Part shown: in pieces, positions 36,746 through 50,651 of the stretch
Numbering within the stretch: position 1 is the first letter of the stretch
Layout: the number at the start of each line of letters is the position of its first letter
Source: Zunongwangia endophytica
GTDB taxonomy: Bacteria; Bacteroidota; Bacteroidia; Flavobacteriales; Flavobacteriaceae
NCBI RefSeq assembly: GCF_030409505.1
Contig: NZ_JAUFPZ010000002.1
Location: forward strand, 1,805,501-1,869,500
DNA: 64,000 bases
Direction: 5' to 3'
The notes under the pieces: generated by a model
Told to the model about the DNA's origin: nothing
The model's database searches: none
Seen by the model: only the letters and a program-made list of their open reading frames with translations
Program-made: the position numbers and the translations under genes

Positions 36746-37408
36746 CTAGAGAGTTCTGGCTAGAAATTCCATAGCCACTGGCGGACTCGCCAGAATAGGT
36801 ACTTTTTTATCGGATTCATCAAGTTGTTCGACCACCCGAGCCATGGATGCCTGGGCCAGGAGAATTACATCTACTTTTTCAGCCAGTTCTTTTAAGGCTG
36901 CAGCAACTTTTCTATCATGCTCTTCCGGCCTTCCATCCATAAGCGCTTCGAAGGCGCCTTCACATAATTTAGAAGTCAATTCAATTTCTTTACCGGCAGC
37001 CTGAGCTCGGCGCCGAACCAAATCACTTGTTGGCTCTAGGGTTGTGGGAAGTGTTGCTACAACACCAATTTTCTTACCTTCTGCAACCGCTTTATCCGCC
37101 ATTGGTCTATCTACTCTAAGTACAGGTACGGAAGTTAGGGCTTCTGAAGATTCTACTGCAGAACCAATCGAGGAACAAGTCACCATGATATAATCGGCAC
37201 CGGCTGCTTCAGCAGATCCAATGTAGTTTACGACACGACGTGAGGTGTCCGGCGTTAATTCGTTGCGTTCAATTGTATTTTTAATAAGACTATCATCTAC
37301 AATATTATAAACTTTAATATCCTTATCTTTCAAATAGGTATCTACAAGATCCTGAAATATCGGTACCAGTGTAGCCGATGTATGGATCAATGCTAATTTC
37401 TTACTCAT
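36746..37408 (-). CDS. Aspartate/glutamate racemase superfamily protein
   Basis: Cytosolic protein of 220 residues. The two-domain Asp/Glu-racemase fold is evident, with both catalytic-type cysteines kept: VTCSSIGS (Cys about 78) and SKLCEGAF (Cys about 149). The family includes racemases, hydantoin racemase, maleate isomerase and arylmalonate decarboxylase, so it can do proton transfer or decarboxylation next to a carboxylate. Sitting between the DUF1537 kinase and the permease, it probably handles a branched sugar acid or 3-oxo acid. This step is not part of the apiose pathways as I know them. Its DNA is visibly more GC-rich than the neighbouring polysaccharide genes (29 of 60 bases in 36781-36840). 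Confidence 0.82.
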   Translation of the reverse strand: MSKKLALIHTSATLVPIFQDLVDTYLKDKDIKVYNIVDDSLIKNTIERNELTPDTSRRVVNYIGSAEAAGADYIMVTCSSIGSAVESSEALTSVPVLRVDRPMADKAVAEGKKIGVVATLPTTLEPTSDLVRRRAQAAGKEIELTSKLCEGAFEALMDGRPEEHDRKVAAALKELAEKVDVILLAQASMARVVEQLDESDKKVPILASPPVAMEFLARTL

Positions 37409-37419
37409 ATATCTATATT

Positions 37420-38811
37420 TTATAATTCTAGCTTCCCTTTCTGTAAATTCACGAAATAAGCGTTGCTACCTACCTGACCTCCTTTGAGGTTGATTTCCAT
37501 TTTATCAACAGGAGAATCCTTCGCAAGAGCCACACATAACGGTGCTCCTTTATAAAGCGGCGCGATCATCTCTACCGCGTTAATTCCTAATTCTTTAGCG
37601 GTATAACTTGAAGTATCCCCACCTGCGATAACCAACCTTTGGACTTTCTTTTTAAACAAAACTTTTCTTGCAGTTCGTCCCAGAAGTTCTCCAAATCGCT
37701 GAGGCAGTTTCCTTCTCGATTGTAAATTATCCCAACCCAAATTTTCAGTTATTTTTTTGGTTTTTTCGAGTCTTGCGTCTTCGCTACCTATAGAGGTATG
37801 CAAAATAACACTGGTCCCACCTTTTAGTTGTTGAATGATCTTTTCGGAATACTTTTTTATAAAATCATTAATCTCACCTTCTAAAAATTCGGGTTCTATA
37901 GCAACTTCAGCAAAACCGTTTTTTATAGCGTAATTAATTTGAGCTTCAGTTACTGGGCTTACACTTCCTGAAAGCACGAGAATTGGATTGCTTTCTTTTA
38001 ACTCTTGCCATTCTGTTCTTTCTGAAAATTTACCGCTTTGCTGCCAAAAATCACCTAATGCCTTTCCTACTCCTGAAGAACCTACGGTAAACAATGATTT
38101 CTCATTTTCAACTGAATTTTCCAAAAGCTCTCCCAGTATTTTCATTTGCTCCTCATAAATTCCATCAAAAAAAACCACGTTTTTTTCTTTAGAAATTTGA
38201 TTTAACTTTTGCTGAAGATCTTTAATAGGTAATACCAGATCTAAAAGGTTGATTAATCCAGAATTGTAATCACATTGTAAAGCGAGGTGATCACGAAGGT
38301 CGCTTTTATTTGCAGGTGTCACAGGATGTTTAGACATTGATGGATGCTGATCTATTCTAAAAATCTCTCCTGAACTTCCAATACCCATTTGAGCAAACAA
38401 ATTTCCAAAGGCCATGTATCTTCCAAGATGTGGAGCCGCAATTAAAATAGGTGTGTATTTGTTGCCGAATCGCTTAAAACCTTCTTTTATAGCAACTCCA
38501 ATATTCCCAATTTCAGGAGAACTGTCAAAGGTGGAACAGACCTTATAATGAACATGGCGAGGATTTAAATCAGCAATCTTCAGAAAATCTCTATGTAATG
38601 TTTTACTCATTTCAGCTTTATCCAGTGAACGGGTCATTCCAGCAATACCTATGGCATCAAGATCATCAAACCTTGCTAATTCTTCTATGGTTGGCGGCTC
38701 CATAAAAAGTATGGTTTTAGCTCCAGCTCTGGTCATAAATTCCAGCGCATCAGTAGAACCGGTGAAATCATCACCATAAAAAACCAATAATAGCTTTTTA
38801 GATTTTGACAT
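37420..38811 (-). CDS. DUF1537 family sugar-acid kinase (3-oxo-isoapionate kinase-like)
   Basis: Protein of 463 residues with both halves of the DUF1537 family: substrate-binding N-domain (VFYGDDFTGSTDALEFMTRA) and nucleotide-binding C-domain (VIAGGDTSSYTAKELGI, LKGGQVGSNAYF). DUF1537 kinases phosphorylate four-carbon acid sugars, 3-oxotetronates and, when paired with a RuBisCO-like protein, 3-oxo-isoapionate (OiaK). Its start overlaps the RuBisCO-like stop by one base, which makes the OiaK role the best inference. A tetronate kinase role would normally come with PdxA2 or OtnC-type neighbours, and none is present. Confidence 0.85.
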   Translation of the reverse strand: MSKSKKLLLVFYGDDFTGSTDALEFMTRAGAKTILFMEPPTIEELARFDDLDAIGIAGMTRSLDKAEMSKTLHRDFLKIADLNPRHVHYKVCSTFDSSPEIGNIGVAIKEGFKRFGNKYTPILIAAPHLGRYMAFGNLFAQMGIGSSGEIFRIDQHPSMSKHPVTPANKSDLRDHLALQCDYNSGLINLLDLVLPIKDLQQKLNQISKEKNVVFFDGIYEEQMKILGELLENSVENEKSLFTVGSSGVGKALGDFWQQSGKFSERTEWQELKESNPILVLSGSVSPVTEAQINYAIKNGFAEVAIEPEFLEGEINDFIKKYSEKIIQQLKGGTSVILHTSIGSEDARLEKTKKITENLGWDNLQSRRKLPQRFGELLGRTARKVLFKKKVQRLVIAGGDTSSYTAKELGINAVEMIAPLYKGAPLCVALAKDSPVDKMEINLKGGQVGSNAYFVNLQKGKLEL

Positions 38812-40055
38812 TACTTACCTCCAAATTTTTCAACTGACTGTCTAAATTCTTTATGCTCCTTAGCAGTTTCTACTAAAGTACTTCCATTAACTGCACCTTC
38901 CCAGGCTTGTTTTAATGCTTTAACACCTCCAGATGGGCCAGATGGGTGAGCCATAATGCCGCCACCTGCCATATAAAGAAGGTCTGTAGTATTTGTAAAT
39001 TTATAAGTATCAAACGCCTGCCCACCCCACTGGCCAGAGGAAACCACCGGAAGTAAGTCCTCATGGTCTAAAAATTTTGAACTACACGATTTTATAGATC
39101 TGATCACCGATTCGTCAGATTCCCAGAATTTATTTCGGATACCGTTAACGTGCAATTGATCTACTCCCGCTAGTCGCCATAATTTGGCATAAGCGGGAAA
39201 ATTTATTCCGAGTAATGGATGGCGGTTCATCATTCCCCAACCGTTACGGTGGCCATGTATAGATAACTCACCTTTATCAGCGATTGCTTTTACTCCCGCC
39301 CAGCCTAGGCTATTTATACTTAGCATAGCGGATGTTCCTTTATTCTCAAGAACCGTATCGTAATTTCTTTTTAAAGTTTCTAAATCCCCAGAAATATTAA
39401 ATGCGTACATTACCTTCTTTCCACTTTTCTGCTGAAAAGAATTGATTTCTTTCATGACCAGTTCTACCCGATTTTTAAATGGGGAATTTGCAGAAGATGC
39501 CATGAGTTCATCATCCTTAATAAAATCTATCCCAGCTTCGATGAGTTCCCTCACCAATTTAGAAGTCTCTTCTGGAGCCATTCCGATACTGGGCTTGATT
39601 ATGGTCCCAATCATCGGGAGTTCCTGTTTAACGCCCGCTAGATTTTTAGTTCCTTTTGCCCCGAAAGCGGGACCTCGAAATTTCTCAGTGTACCAGCTCG
39701 GCAATTCAAAGTCGTCTAGTTTTAAACCCGTAAACTGCCTTAATTCATAGAGATTTCCCTGCAATGTAGATATTAATGTGGGTATATTATCCTGGAAATT
39801 TTCCACAGACCAAGAAACACTTACTTTAGCTCTTTTGAATTCCGATTTATGAGTATCACCTGGAATACTTGGTCTATCAACTTTCTCGAGTTCTTCAATA
39901 TTTTCTACTCTTGCTGCAAAACGTTCTTTAAGCTCTTTGGTTTCTCCTGGAACAGCAACGAAAGTTCCACTAGATTGTTCTCCTGCCAAGACAGCTGCGG
40001 CCTCTGATAAATTATAAGGAGTTTCAATTAAATAATGCGCTATGATCCGGTCCAT
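38811..40055 (-). CDS. RuBisCO-like protein (candidate 3-oxo-isoapionate-4-phosphate decarboxylase or transcarboxylase)
   Basis: Protein of 414 residues in the RuBisCO large-subunit superfamily. Visible active-site equivalents: TIIKPS (Lys about 154, equal to Lys175), FIKDDE (Lys about 180, the carbamylated Lys201, with metal-binding Asp and Glu), IHGHRNG (His about 267/269), NKFWE (Lys about 309, at the loop-6 Lys334 position) and SSGQWGG. The second Lys of the plant KPK motif is Ser, so it is not a normal carboxylase. RuBisCO-like proteins next to DUF1537 kinases act on 3-oxo-isoapionate 4-phosphate, either decarboxylating it (OiaX) or splitting it to 3-phosphoglycerate and glycolate (OiaT). 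Which of the two applies cannot be told by eye. First gene of its operon, behind promoter copy C. Confidence 0.85.
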   Translation of the reverse strand: MDRIIAHYLIETPYNLSEAAAVLAGEQSSGTFVAVPGETKELKERFAARVENIEELEKVDRPSIPGDTHKSEFKRAKVSVSWSVENFQDNIPTLISTLQGNLYELRQFTGLKLDDFELPSWYTEKFRGPAFGAKGTKNLAGVKQELPMIGTIIKPSIGMAPEETSKLVRELIEAGIDFIKDDELMASSANSPFKNRVELVMKEINSFQQKSGKKVMYAFNISGDLETLKRNYDTVLENKGTSAMLSINSLGWAGVKAIADKGELSIHGHRNGWGMMNRHPLLGINFPAYAKLWRLAGVDQLHVNGIRNKFWESDESVIRSIKSCSSKFLDHEDLLPVVSSGQWGGQAFDTYKFTNTTDLLYMAGGGIMAHPSGPSGGVKALKQAWEGAVNGSTLVETAKEHKEFRQSVEKFGGK

Positions 40056-40080
40056 TTATTGAGAAATTTAGCCTAAGGTC

Positions 40081-40125
40081 TAAATTTCATTGAAATCTTA
40101 AGAATTTGCATCCTGTCCTTACATG
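40081..40125 (-). promoter_or_regulatory. Conserved locus promoter module, copy C (RuBisCO-like operon)
   Basis: Minus-strand CATGTAAGGACAGGATG (40125-40109) begins two bases past the GH106 stop codon. The -7-like GAAATTTA is at 40088-40081, the same spacing as in copy E. The leader is about 20 nt. This links the intracellular apiose-type operon to the same control as the polysaccharide genes. Confidence 0.65.
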
Positions 40126-40127
40126 CG

Positions 40128-43100
40128 TCAGTTTATGTTTTCAAGAATTACAGGACCTAATAGACCGGCGGGCAGAAGGTCTTCCCCATCCAAACGGTAA
40201 GGAGCTGTCGTCCAAATAAGCCGTTCTTTTTCAGGCAGGTTGTGATCACCGATAAGTCGGTTTCGCCAGGTATTGGTAATTTTAATTTCAAGTGTGTTAT
40301 TCCCTTTTTTAAGTAACTTAGAAATATTTATACGATGCGGAAAGGTCCAGACCACGCCTACATTTTCTCCATTTAGAAAGACTTCAGCAATATCAGAGAA
40401 TTCGCCCAGGTTCAACCAAACATTCTTAGCGTTACTCTCAAACCTAAATTCTTTAGAGTATACAGCAGTTCCAGAATAATGTTTAATGCTGTCGTTACTA
40501 GATGTAGACCAATCAAAAAGTTGATTTATATCCAGAGACTTCTTTGGTCCATTATATTCTTTTGCAAAAGATAAATTCCATTGCTCATCTAGTTTTTTTA
40601 TCTGCGTATAGCTATTCCAGTTTTGCCCCCTAGACACTTCGCTTTTTGAAGTATTCCCCTTAAATATTATGAATAAAGAGCCATTTTTACTGAATTTTAA
40701 TGGAAACTCAGTTCTTTTATTTTCAATTTTCCAGTTTTGAAGTGCAGTAGTTTCATCGGTAACCGGATCATATATATAGGCTTTTTTATCAGTATTTCTT
40801 AGAGAGATATTCACTTCTTGTTTTTCTGAAGTTTGATTACTAAAAAAATAAATATCTTCCTCTTCAGATTTTCTATGATTCCATGCAAAACTTTCAGTTT
40901 TTTTTCGGCTTACATGGGGAAATAATACATCAGGCTCTATTCCTATTTGATTAAAATCTTTTCCAAAATAAGGCAATTGAATTACTTTCCCTTTTCCTAT
41001 TTTCCAAATATTACTTTCTTCTAAATCTAAATCAGCTTTGTAGCCAGACCATATCTCATCAATTATTTCTTGCCATTGCTGCTTGTCTTTTGCATTTGAA
41101 AATCCAGATATCCTATTCGGTTTTTCAGCAACAAAAATTGTAGCACCATCTTTAATAAGTTGAAGTATTTTTTCTGCAACTTCTGTTGAAATCATAGCAT
41201 TTGGAGCCATTTTTCTACCTCCAGGAAATAATAATGTTTTATACTGAATTTCTCCTTTAAATTGAATATTTCCATCGACTACTTTTGCATCATTAAGCAA
41301 GACATCTGGATTAAAAGAGTCGTATTTGTAGCCATTCATAAAATTCACCCAATCGTTCAAATTAGTTACATTTTTAGAATAGGTGACTTCCTTAGGCATC
41401 TTAGCGGTCGGTTGATCAATATTATTTAATCTCATTTCCTCAGAAGCTATACGTTCTTTTCCAAAAATATTCGGAATAAAAGGAAGTAGTCTATCTGGAA
41501 GCACAGCACGAGAAGGTAATTCTTCACCCGTAAAAACTGCTAGATCTATTACGGGTTTTCCTTTTTGAAGTTGGTATTGAACTCTGCGGCAATATTCTAC
41601 CCAGGCTTCTCCGGGTTTCCACCAGGTCTGGTCTCGTTGAAAATAGTGACCTACACCGTCTAAAGTCATTCCTGGTTTACGATCCAACCATGGATTATGC
41701 ACAAAAACATGATAAAAAAACCTGTTAATCCCAAGAGCAAAGTTGCGATCTGCCATAGGTTTAAGCAACTCAGGATCTTCATTCCAATCCATCCTAAGTT
41801 CTGTAAAAGCTTCTGCCTGAATAGTATTTTTACCATAAATATGACCTCCGGAAATAGCGTCCAACATATCATTCGGTTTGTCATGTGTTGGGCTTTTCAA
41901 CCAGAATTCACCGCCTGGAAAATCAACATTTTTAAAATGCATCAACGCATCACTAACCATAGTTGGTGCTACATTTTCTGAGCTAAACTTTACACCTAGT
42001 TTCTCTGCTTCGTCATTTATAGTTCCAAAAAAATGATCAACTATTAATTCTGAAATTGTCTTACGAACATCATATAAAACCTGCTCTGAAGTTTCCTGAT
42101 TTTGCATTGGAATACCAGCCATTAAAGGTAGAAATTCAATAATATCATATCCTCTTCTACTGTTGAACTCTTTTCTAAATACCTTACTCCAATTTTGACT
42201 GCCAGCTTCCCAACTATCAATATGCAGAATGCTTAGTACTTTAGGAACTAAATCGGCTCCAGCTATGTCTGCCGATTTCCCGAACCATTGTTGAAACTGA
42301 AATTTAATTGCCTCAGGGTCAAATTTATCTACTTCCAAACCCCTTCCTGCTCCTCCGGTCTCATTTTCCTGCCCGGTGGTAGTATGACCAAAACGTATAA
42401 TCTTCCAATTTCCTTTTGGTGCGTTCCAATTTAAGTCGCCGTAACTATCAACATATTCAGAAATATCAATTATTTCATTTTCAGACAAATAATCCTCATT
42501 TTTGATATTGGTCGTTTCTGGACTAATTCTCCAGACCAATCCGGATTTGCCCTCGAAATTGCCTATTTTCGGCTGATTGGAAAGAATAATTTTACTCACC
42601 TTCAGGGACTGTTTCCATTTGGCTGCATCTAAATCTTCGGCTCCGGGCTCAGATCCTTCAGGGTCATATAAAAAACGAAAGTATTTAGCTGTTACGGGTT
42701 CTATACTATGAGTATAAGGAATCCCTGAGTCCTGCCAACCATGTCGCGGAGCTACCAATCGACCTAAATCTCTAAAATTCTCGCCATCATCACTTACCAA
42801 AACTCGAAGCCTCTGTGCTTGATAGTTGACACCCTTACTTTCTACCTGTATTGATTTGCATAGGAACGGATCATCAAATTCATACTGCACCCATCCTTTT
42901 TCGTATAGCTTAAACTCATCATTTTTAACAGGACTAGTTAAAAATGATGCATCGATATCTTCTTTACTTGAACTAACCAATGGAGTTCTAGAAATTGAAG
43001 TTTTTTCATCAAATTTTCTTAAAATAGCGAAGGTGGCGATATCTTCATAATAATTTTCGATTGCTTCGGGTTGCGGTAAACGTAGCTTAAGATTTGTTCC

Positions 43101-43528
43101 GCCCTTTAGAATTGTATCTTTCCAGACCACTTTTTGCATAGATTGTTCTGGCTCAATCCATGGACCTCCGGCTACCGCAAAACCATCTGCAGCGTGCATG
43201 GCTATTTGTAAATCGAGCCTATCTGCTTCTTCAATAGCAAAACCCACTAACTTCCAAAACTGATCACTTAATTGTAAAATAGGAGGATCTATAAGTGGGG
43301 GATCTGTCGGACCTTTAATAGTCATTAAATAAGCACCAGCAATTCCGGCTTCTTTCATCGCTTCTAAATCTGCCGTAATACCCTCTTTGGAATAAGCACT
43401 TTGCATCCAGTACCAATAAACCCATGGTTTAGAATTTTCATAGGCTAAATCTTTCTCCTGAGAGAACGCTAAGTCCATAGAAAAGGTTCCTAAAATGAAT
43501 ACAATAAGAAGGATACTTTTTTTTATCA

Positions 43529-43529
<1 letters not shown>
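40128..43529 (-). CDS. GH106 alpha-L-rhamnosidase
   Basis: Protein of 1133 residues with a Sec signal (about 1-23). The GH106 opening is unmistakable: KPWVYWYWMQSAYSKEGITA then DLEAMKEAGIAGAYLMTIKG. Later come HIDSWEAGS and IQAEAFTELRMDW, the two acidic active-site regions of the family, and C-terminal galactose-binding-like sandwiches (NVWLNLGEFSDIAEVFLNGE, RRIN-type end). GH106 enzymes hydrolyse alpha-L-rhamnose by inversion, including the rhamnose-to-arabinose link of RG-II chain B. The start overlaps the GH2 stop by one base. It is the last gene of operon 3, and the next promoter begins right after its stop. Confidence 0.95.
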
Positions 43530-47936
<4,407 letters not shown>

Positions 47937-47971
47937 TTACAGATAGTTAGACTTAAAAGATAAGTAACAAT

Positions 47972-48016
47972 GCAATATAAGAAACGAAAAGGTTATCGCT
48001 ATCCTGTACTTACGTG
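47972..48016 (-). promoter_or_regulatory. Conserved locus promoter module, copy B (propeller-GH2-GH106 operon)
   Basis: Minus-strand CACGTAAGTACAGGATA (48016-48000) starts six bases after the CE15 stop. The -7-like TATATTGC is at 47979-47972, with the same spacing as in copies A, C, E and F. The leader to the start codon at 47936 is about 30 nt. Confidence 0.7.
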
Positions 48017-48022
48017 AATTCC

Positions 48023-49267
48023 TCACTTCCAACAGCGATCTGCGAACTTTAAGAATTGCTGCCAATCGTATTCTTTAATGTCATGTGTACCGGAGCGAAT
48101 ATGATACCCCATTCCTTCTTTAAAAACTGGACTATCTACATGAGGAAATTGAGTATTTTTGAAGCCTTCCATTTCAAATAAATTGTAAACCGAAGACGCA
48201 TGCTTTAAAGATAGAAACTCGCCTTCGGAATCAGATCCTGGATCTCCTTCTGCACTGCCAACGTAAATAGGTCTTGGTGCGACTAACGCAAGAACCATAT
48301 GTTGATCAAAAGGTAAATTTTCTTCATGTTCATTAAATTGACTAAAACTTTTACTGAACCAATGCCGATTTCCTTTGTTAAGTCGCGCAAGGTTTTCACC
48401 TACTTTTCTTTTAGATAGTGCCGCGCCTCCACCACCAGATTCGTTACTTATGACCATCCCAAAACGCTCATCGTTCGCACCGGCCCAGATCGCTGCTTTT
48501 CCCATTCTTGAAAAGCCGAAAATACCGATTTTGGTTTCATCAATATCGTTATCTATTTCAAAATAATCCATACACCTACTTAATCCCCACGCCCATGCTC
48601 CCATGGTACTAAAATTATCATCACGACTCTGTAATTTTGGATACAATGCATGAATTCCGTTTTTAAAATCATCATAGTAATCAGGATCAAGATCGCCTGC
48701 ATAAACGGTGGCAACTCCATATCCTTTGTCCAGTATCATTTCTATAGGCCACCTGCTAGAAACCGCACCCCGAGATCTTTCAGTTGGATGATTTTTTTCT
48801 GAACCTCCAGCACCTATCCAAACCCATTTATCAGAAAGGCGAATCGCAAGATCTTTATTAATGGCGTGATTTCCTTGGAAATTCAATCCTAAAAATACCG
48901 GTACAGACTTATTCATATTTTTAGGTAGATAGATTAATAAATCTAGTAAATGGTAATCGGTTTTCCCTGAAATATAAACAGCCACCTGTTTTCGAATAGC
49001 CTTACCTTTCAATGCATTTTCTGATTGATCAAAAAGTACAAATTTGAGTTTACCAGGAGCTTCGGGTGAGGTTCCGTACATTAAATTTTTCACCATTTCT
49101 AGGATTTCTGGTCGTCGTATATTTTCCCATTTTTCAACATTATTTATTTTAGTGCCGTTTTCTGATAGTAGCGGGTCAGGCAGTTTTAGTCCATTAGACT
49201 TTTTATTTTGGGCAGTTATGTTGAAAATAGCGCCTAAAAAAAGTACTGTTAAAAAAAGCATTCTCAT
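48023..49267 (-). CDS. CE15-type glucuronoyl/uronoyl esterase
   Basis: Protein of 414 residues with a Sec signal (about 1-20). CE15 signatures: NFQGNHAI, GIFGFSRMGKAAIWAGANDE (catalytic Ser about 253), SNESGGGGAALSKR (Glu about 276), FDQHMVLALVAPRPIYVGSA and IRSGTHDIKEYDW (His about 395). CE15 enzymes cleave ester bonds to the carboxyl group of uronic acids, best known in lignin-glucuronoxylan links. In this locus the plausible target is an ester of galacturonic or glucuronic acid in pectin, possibly a methyl ester. It is the only exported protein at the tail of an otherwise intracellular operon, and its start overlaps the small orphan gene by 4 bases. Confidence 0.88.
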   Translation of the reverse strand: MRMLFLTVLFLGAIFNITAQNKKSNGLKLPDPLLSENGTKINNVEKWENIRRPEILEMVKNLMYGTSPEAPGKLKFVLFDQSENALKGKAIRKQVAVYISGKTDYHLLDLLIYLPKNMNKSVPVFLGLNFQGNHAINKDLAIRLSDKWVWIGAGGSEKNHPTERSRGAVSSRWPIEMILDKGYGVATVYAGDLDPDYYDDFKNGIHALYPKLQSRDDNFSTMGAWAWGLSRCMDYFEIDNDIDETKIGIFGFSRMGKAAIWAGANDERFGMVISNESGGGGAALSKRKVGENLARLNKGNRHWFSKSFSQFNEHEENLPFDQHMVLALVAPRPIYVGSAEGDPGSDSEGEFLSLKHASSVYNLFEMEGFKNTQFPHVDSPVFKEGMGYHIRSGTHDIKEYDWQQFLKFADRCWK

Positions 49268-49584
49268 ATCAAACCCTTTCCTTCTAGTTTTTTCTTAAGA
49301 CTATAATATTTCTGAAGATCAATCTTATCTTGGGACCTTTTTTCTTTTTTCCTTATACTCTTCGGTTCAGAATTTTTAAGGATATCTTTTACCGTCACCT
49401 TAATTTCTTCATCTAATCCTAACGTGGTATCTAGCCAATGAAGATTTTCGTCATTTTCCGTATTTAGTCCTCCAAAATGAATATCTATTATATTATTATG
49501 TTTTGTTAAGATAACAGTTAAAACACCTTTATTCAAAGCCGCGTTGAAAACTTCGCCTTTTACTTTTAATTCAAAACCTATCAT
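49264..49584 (-). CDS. Small conserved-looking orphan protein (106 aa), unknown
   Basis: I do not recognise this protein. The first 65 residues are beta-rich (FELKVKGEVFNAALNKGVLT, IDIHFGGLNTEND), and the last 40 are basic and helical (KSIRKKEKRSQDKIDLQKYY). There is no signal peptide or membrane segment. It is taken as real because it fills the gap between the Gfo/Idh gene (20 bases upstream) and CE15 (4-base overlap) in a tightly packed operon. A small regulatory or accessory subunit for a neighbouring enzyme is possible. Confidence 0.7.
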   Translation of the reverse strand: MIGFELKVKGEVFNAALNKGVLTVILTKHNNIIDIHFGGLNTENDENLHWLDTTLGLDEEIKVTVKDILKNSEPKSIRKKEKRSQDKIDLQKYYSLKKKLEGKGLI

Positions 49585-49604
49585 ACTATTTTATAATTCA
49601 ATAT

Positions 49605-50651
49605 TTATACTTCTAATAAAGAGGGATTTATCCCGCCTTCCTTACTTGAAATGTAAGCCGCTTCTACTGCAGCCATGGTATGAATACAATCCTGGACACT
49701 ATTATCAGGTATATATTCTAGAATCTGTCGCGCTGTAATCATTTCTTGCATGGAACCTATAAATGCATGGGGAAACCAAGTTCCTTCAACTGGTTCATCC
49801 TGCCAATCTTTATGCTTATCGAATAAAATATATTCGAATCTATCCTTACTTCCATTTGGATAATTTTTGAGTACGCCAATTTCAATTCTCACAGCTCCCC
49901 TTGTTCCTTCAATTTTAATGAAAGATCGTTGATATTTTTGAGCATAACCATGATTGTGATTTGTCAAAATATTCGCTCTTTTGTACGCTCCATAATCCAT
50001 TATGATACTGGAACGAACCTGAGCTAATTCCTTACTTTCTGGATGTTTAATGGACTTAGCATATACTTTTTTCGGATCGCCCATAAATGATCTAACCAAA
50101 TCTATATAATGAATACTATGATATAGAATTTCCATTCTAGGTAAGGATTTTAGAAAATCCCATAAATGCCATGGGGTAAATACATTTACATTAATTTCGA
50201 TATCATGAATTTCTCCAAGTTTTCCATCGTTTATCAATGCTCTTGCTTTACTTATATAAGGTGCATAACGTAACTGAAAGTTAATTCCGGCTTTTAAATT
50301 TTTTCTTCGGCATAGTTCCAAGATTTTTTTAGCCATCTTCAAGTCTTCACCCATAGGCTTTTGAATAAGTATTACTGAATTATTTGGGATTTGCTCTAAA
50401 ATTCCAAGAATTTCCTTTCCAGGAACAGCCAGGTCAAAAATTGACCTATCATCAAAATCTTTAATTGCATCAGTAACACTCTCATAAACAGTACTAATCT
50501 CAAATTCTTCTGCAAGTTTTTGAGCCTTAGTAATATCTATATCGAAAATTCCTTTCACCTTATATCCTGCAATTTTATATGCAGGTAAGTGTGCATCCTT
50601 CACAATACCACCGCCCCCTATGCTAATGATTTCAATTGCTTTTTGTCTCAT
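49605..50651 (-). CDS. Gfo/Idh/MocA-family oxidoreductase
   Basis: Cytosolic protein of 348 residues. N-terminal Rossmann fold (ISIGGGGIVKDAHLPAYKIA), then the family's EKP motif present as QKP (LIQKPMGED), and a C-terminal alpha/beta domain with YHSIHYIDLVRSFMGDP. These enzymes oxidise sugars to lactones or reshape sugar rings using NAD(P). Next to RhaT and a sugar-lactonase-type amidohydrolase, it most likely makes the lactone in a dehydrogenase-lactonase pair. D-apiose dehydrogenase also belongs to this family, so apiose is a second candidate. The 4-base overlap with the RhaT stop shows co-translation. Confidence 0.88.
   Translation of the reverse strand: MRQKAIEIISIGGGGIVKDAHLPAYKIAGYKVKGIFDIDITKAQKLAEEFEISTVYESVTDAIKDFDDRSIFDLAVPGKEILGILEQIPNNSVILIQKPMGEDLKMAKKILELCRRKNLKAGINFQLRYAPYISKARALINDGKLGEIHDIEINVNVFTPWHLWDFLKSLPRMEILYHSIHYIDLVRSFMGDPKKVYAKSIKHPESKELAQVRSSIIMDYGAYKRANILTNHNHGYAQKYQRSFIKIEGTRGAVRIEIGVLKNYPNGSKDRFEYILFDKHKDWQDEPVEGTWFPHAFIGSMQEMITARQILEYIPDNSVQDCIHTMAAVEAAYISSKEGGINPSLLEV

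Noticed and set aside
38811..40055. True CO2-fixing RuBisCO
   Set aside because: The second Lys of the KPK motif is Ser, there is no phosphoribulokinase or small subunit, and the DUF1537 partner points to sugar-acid catabolism.
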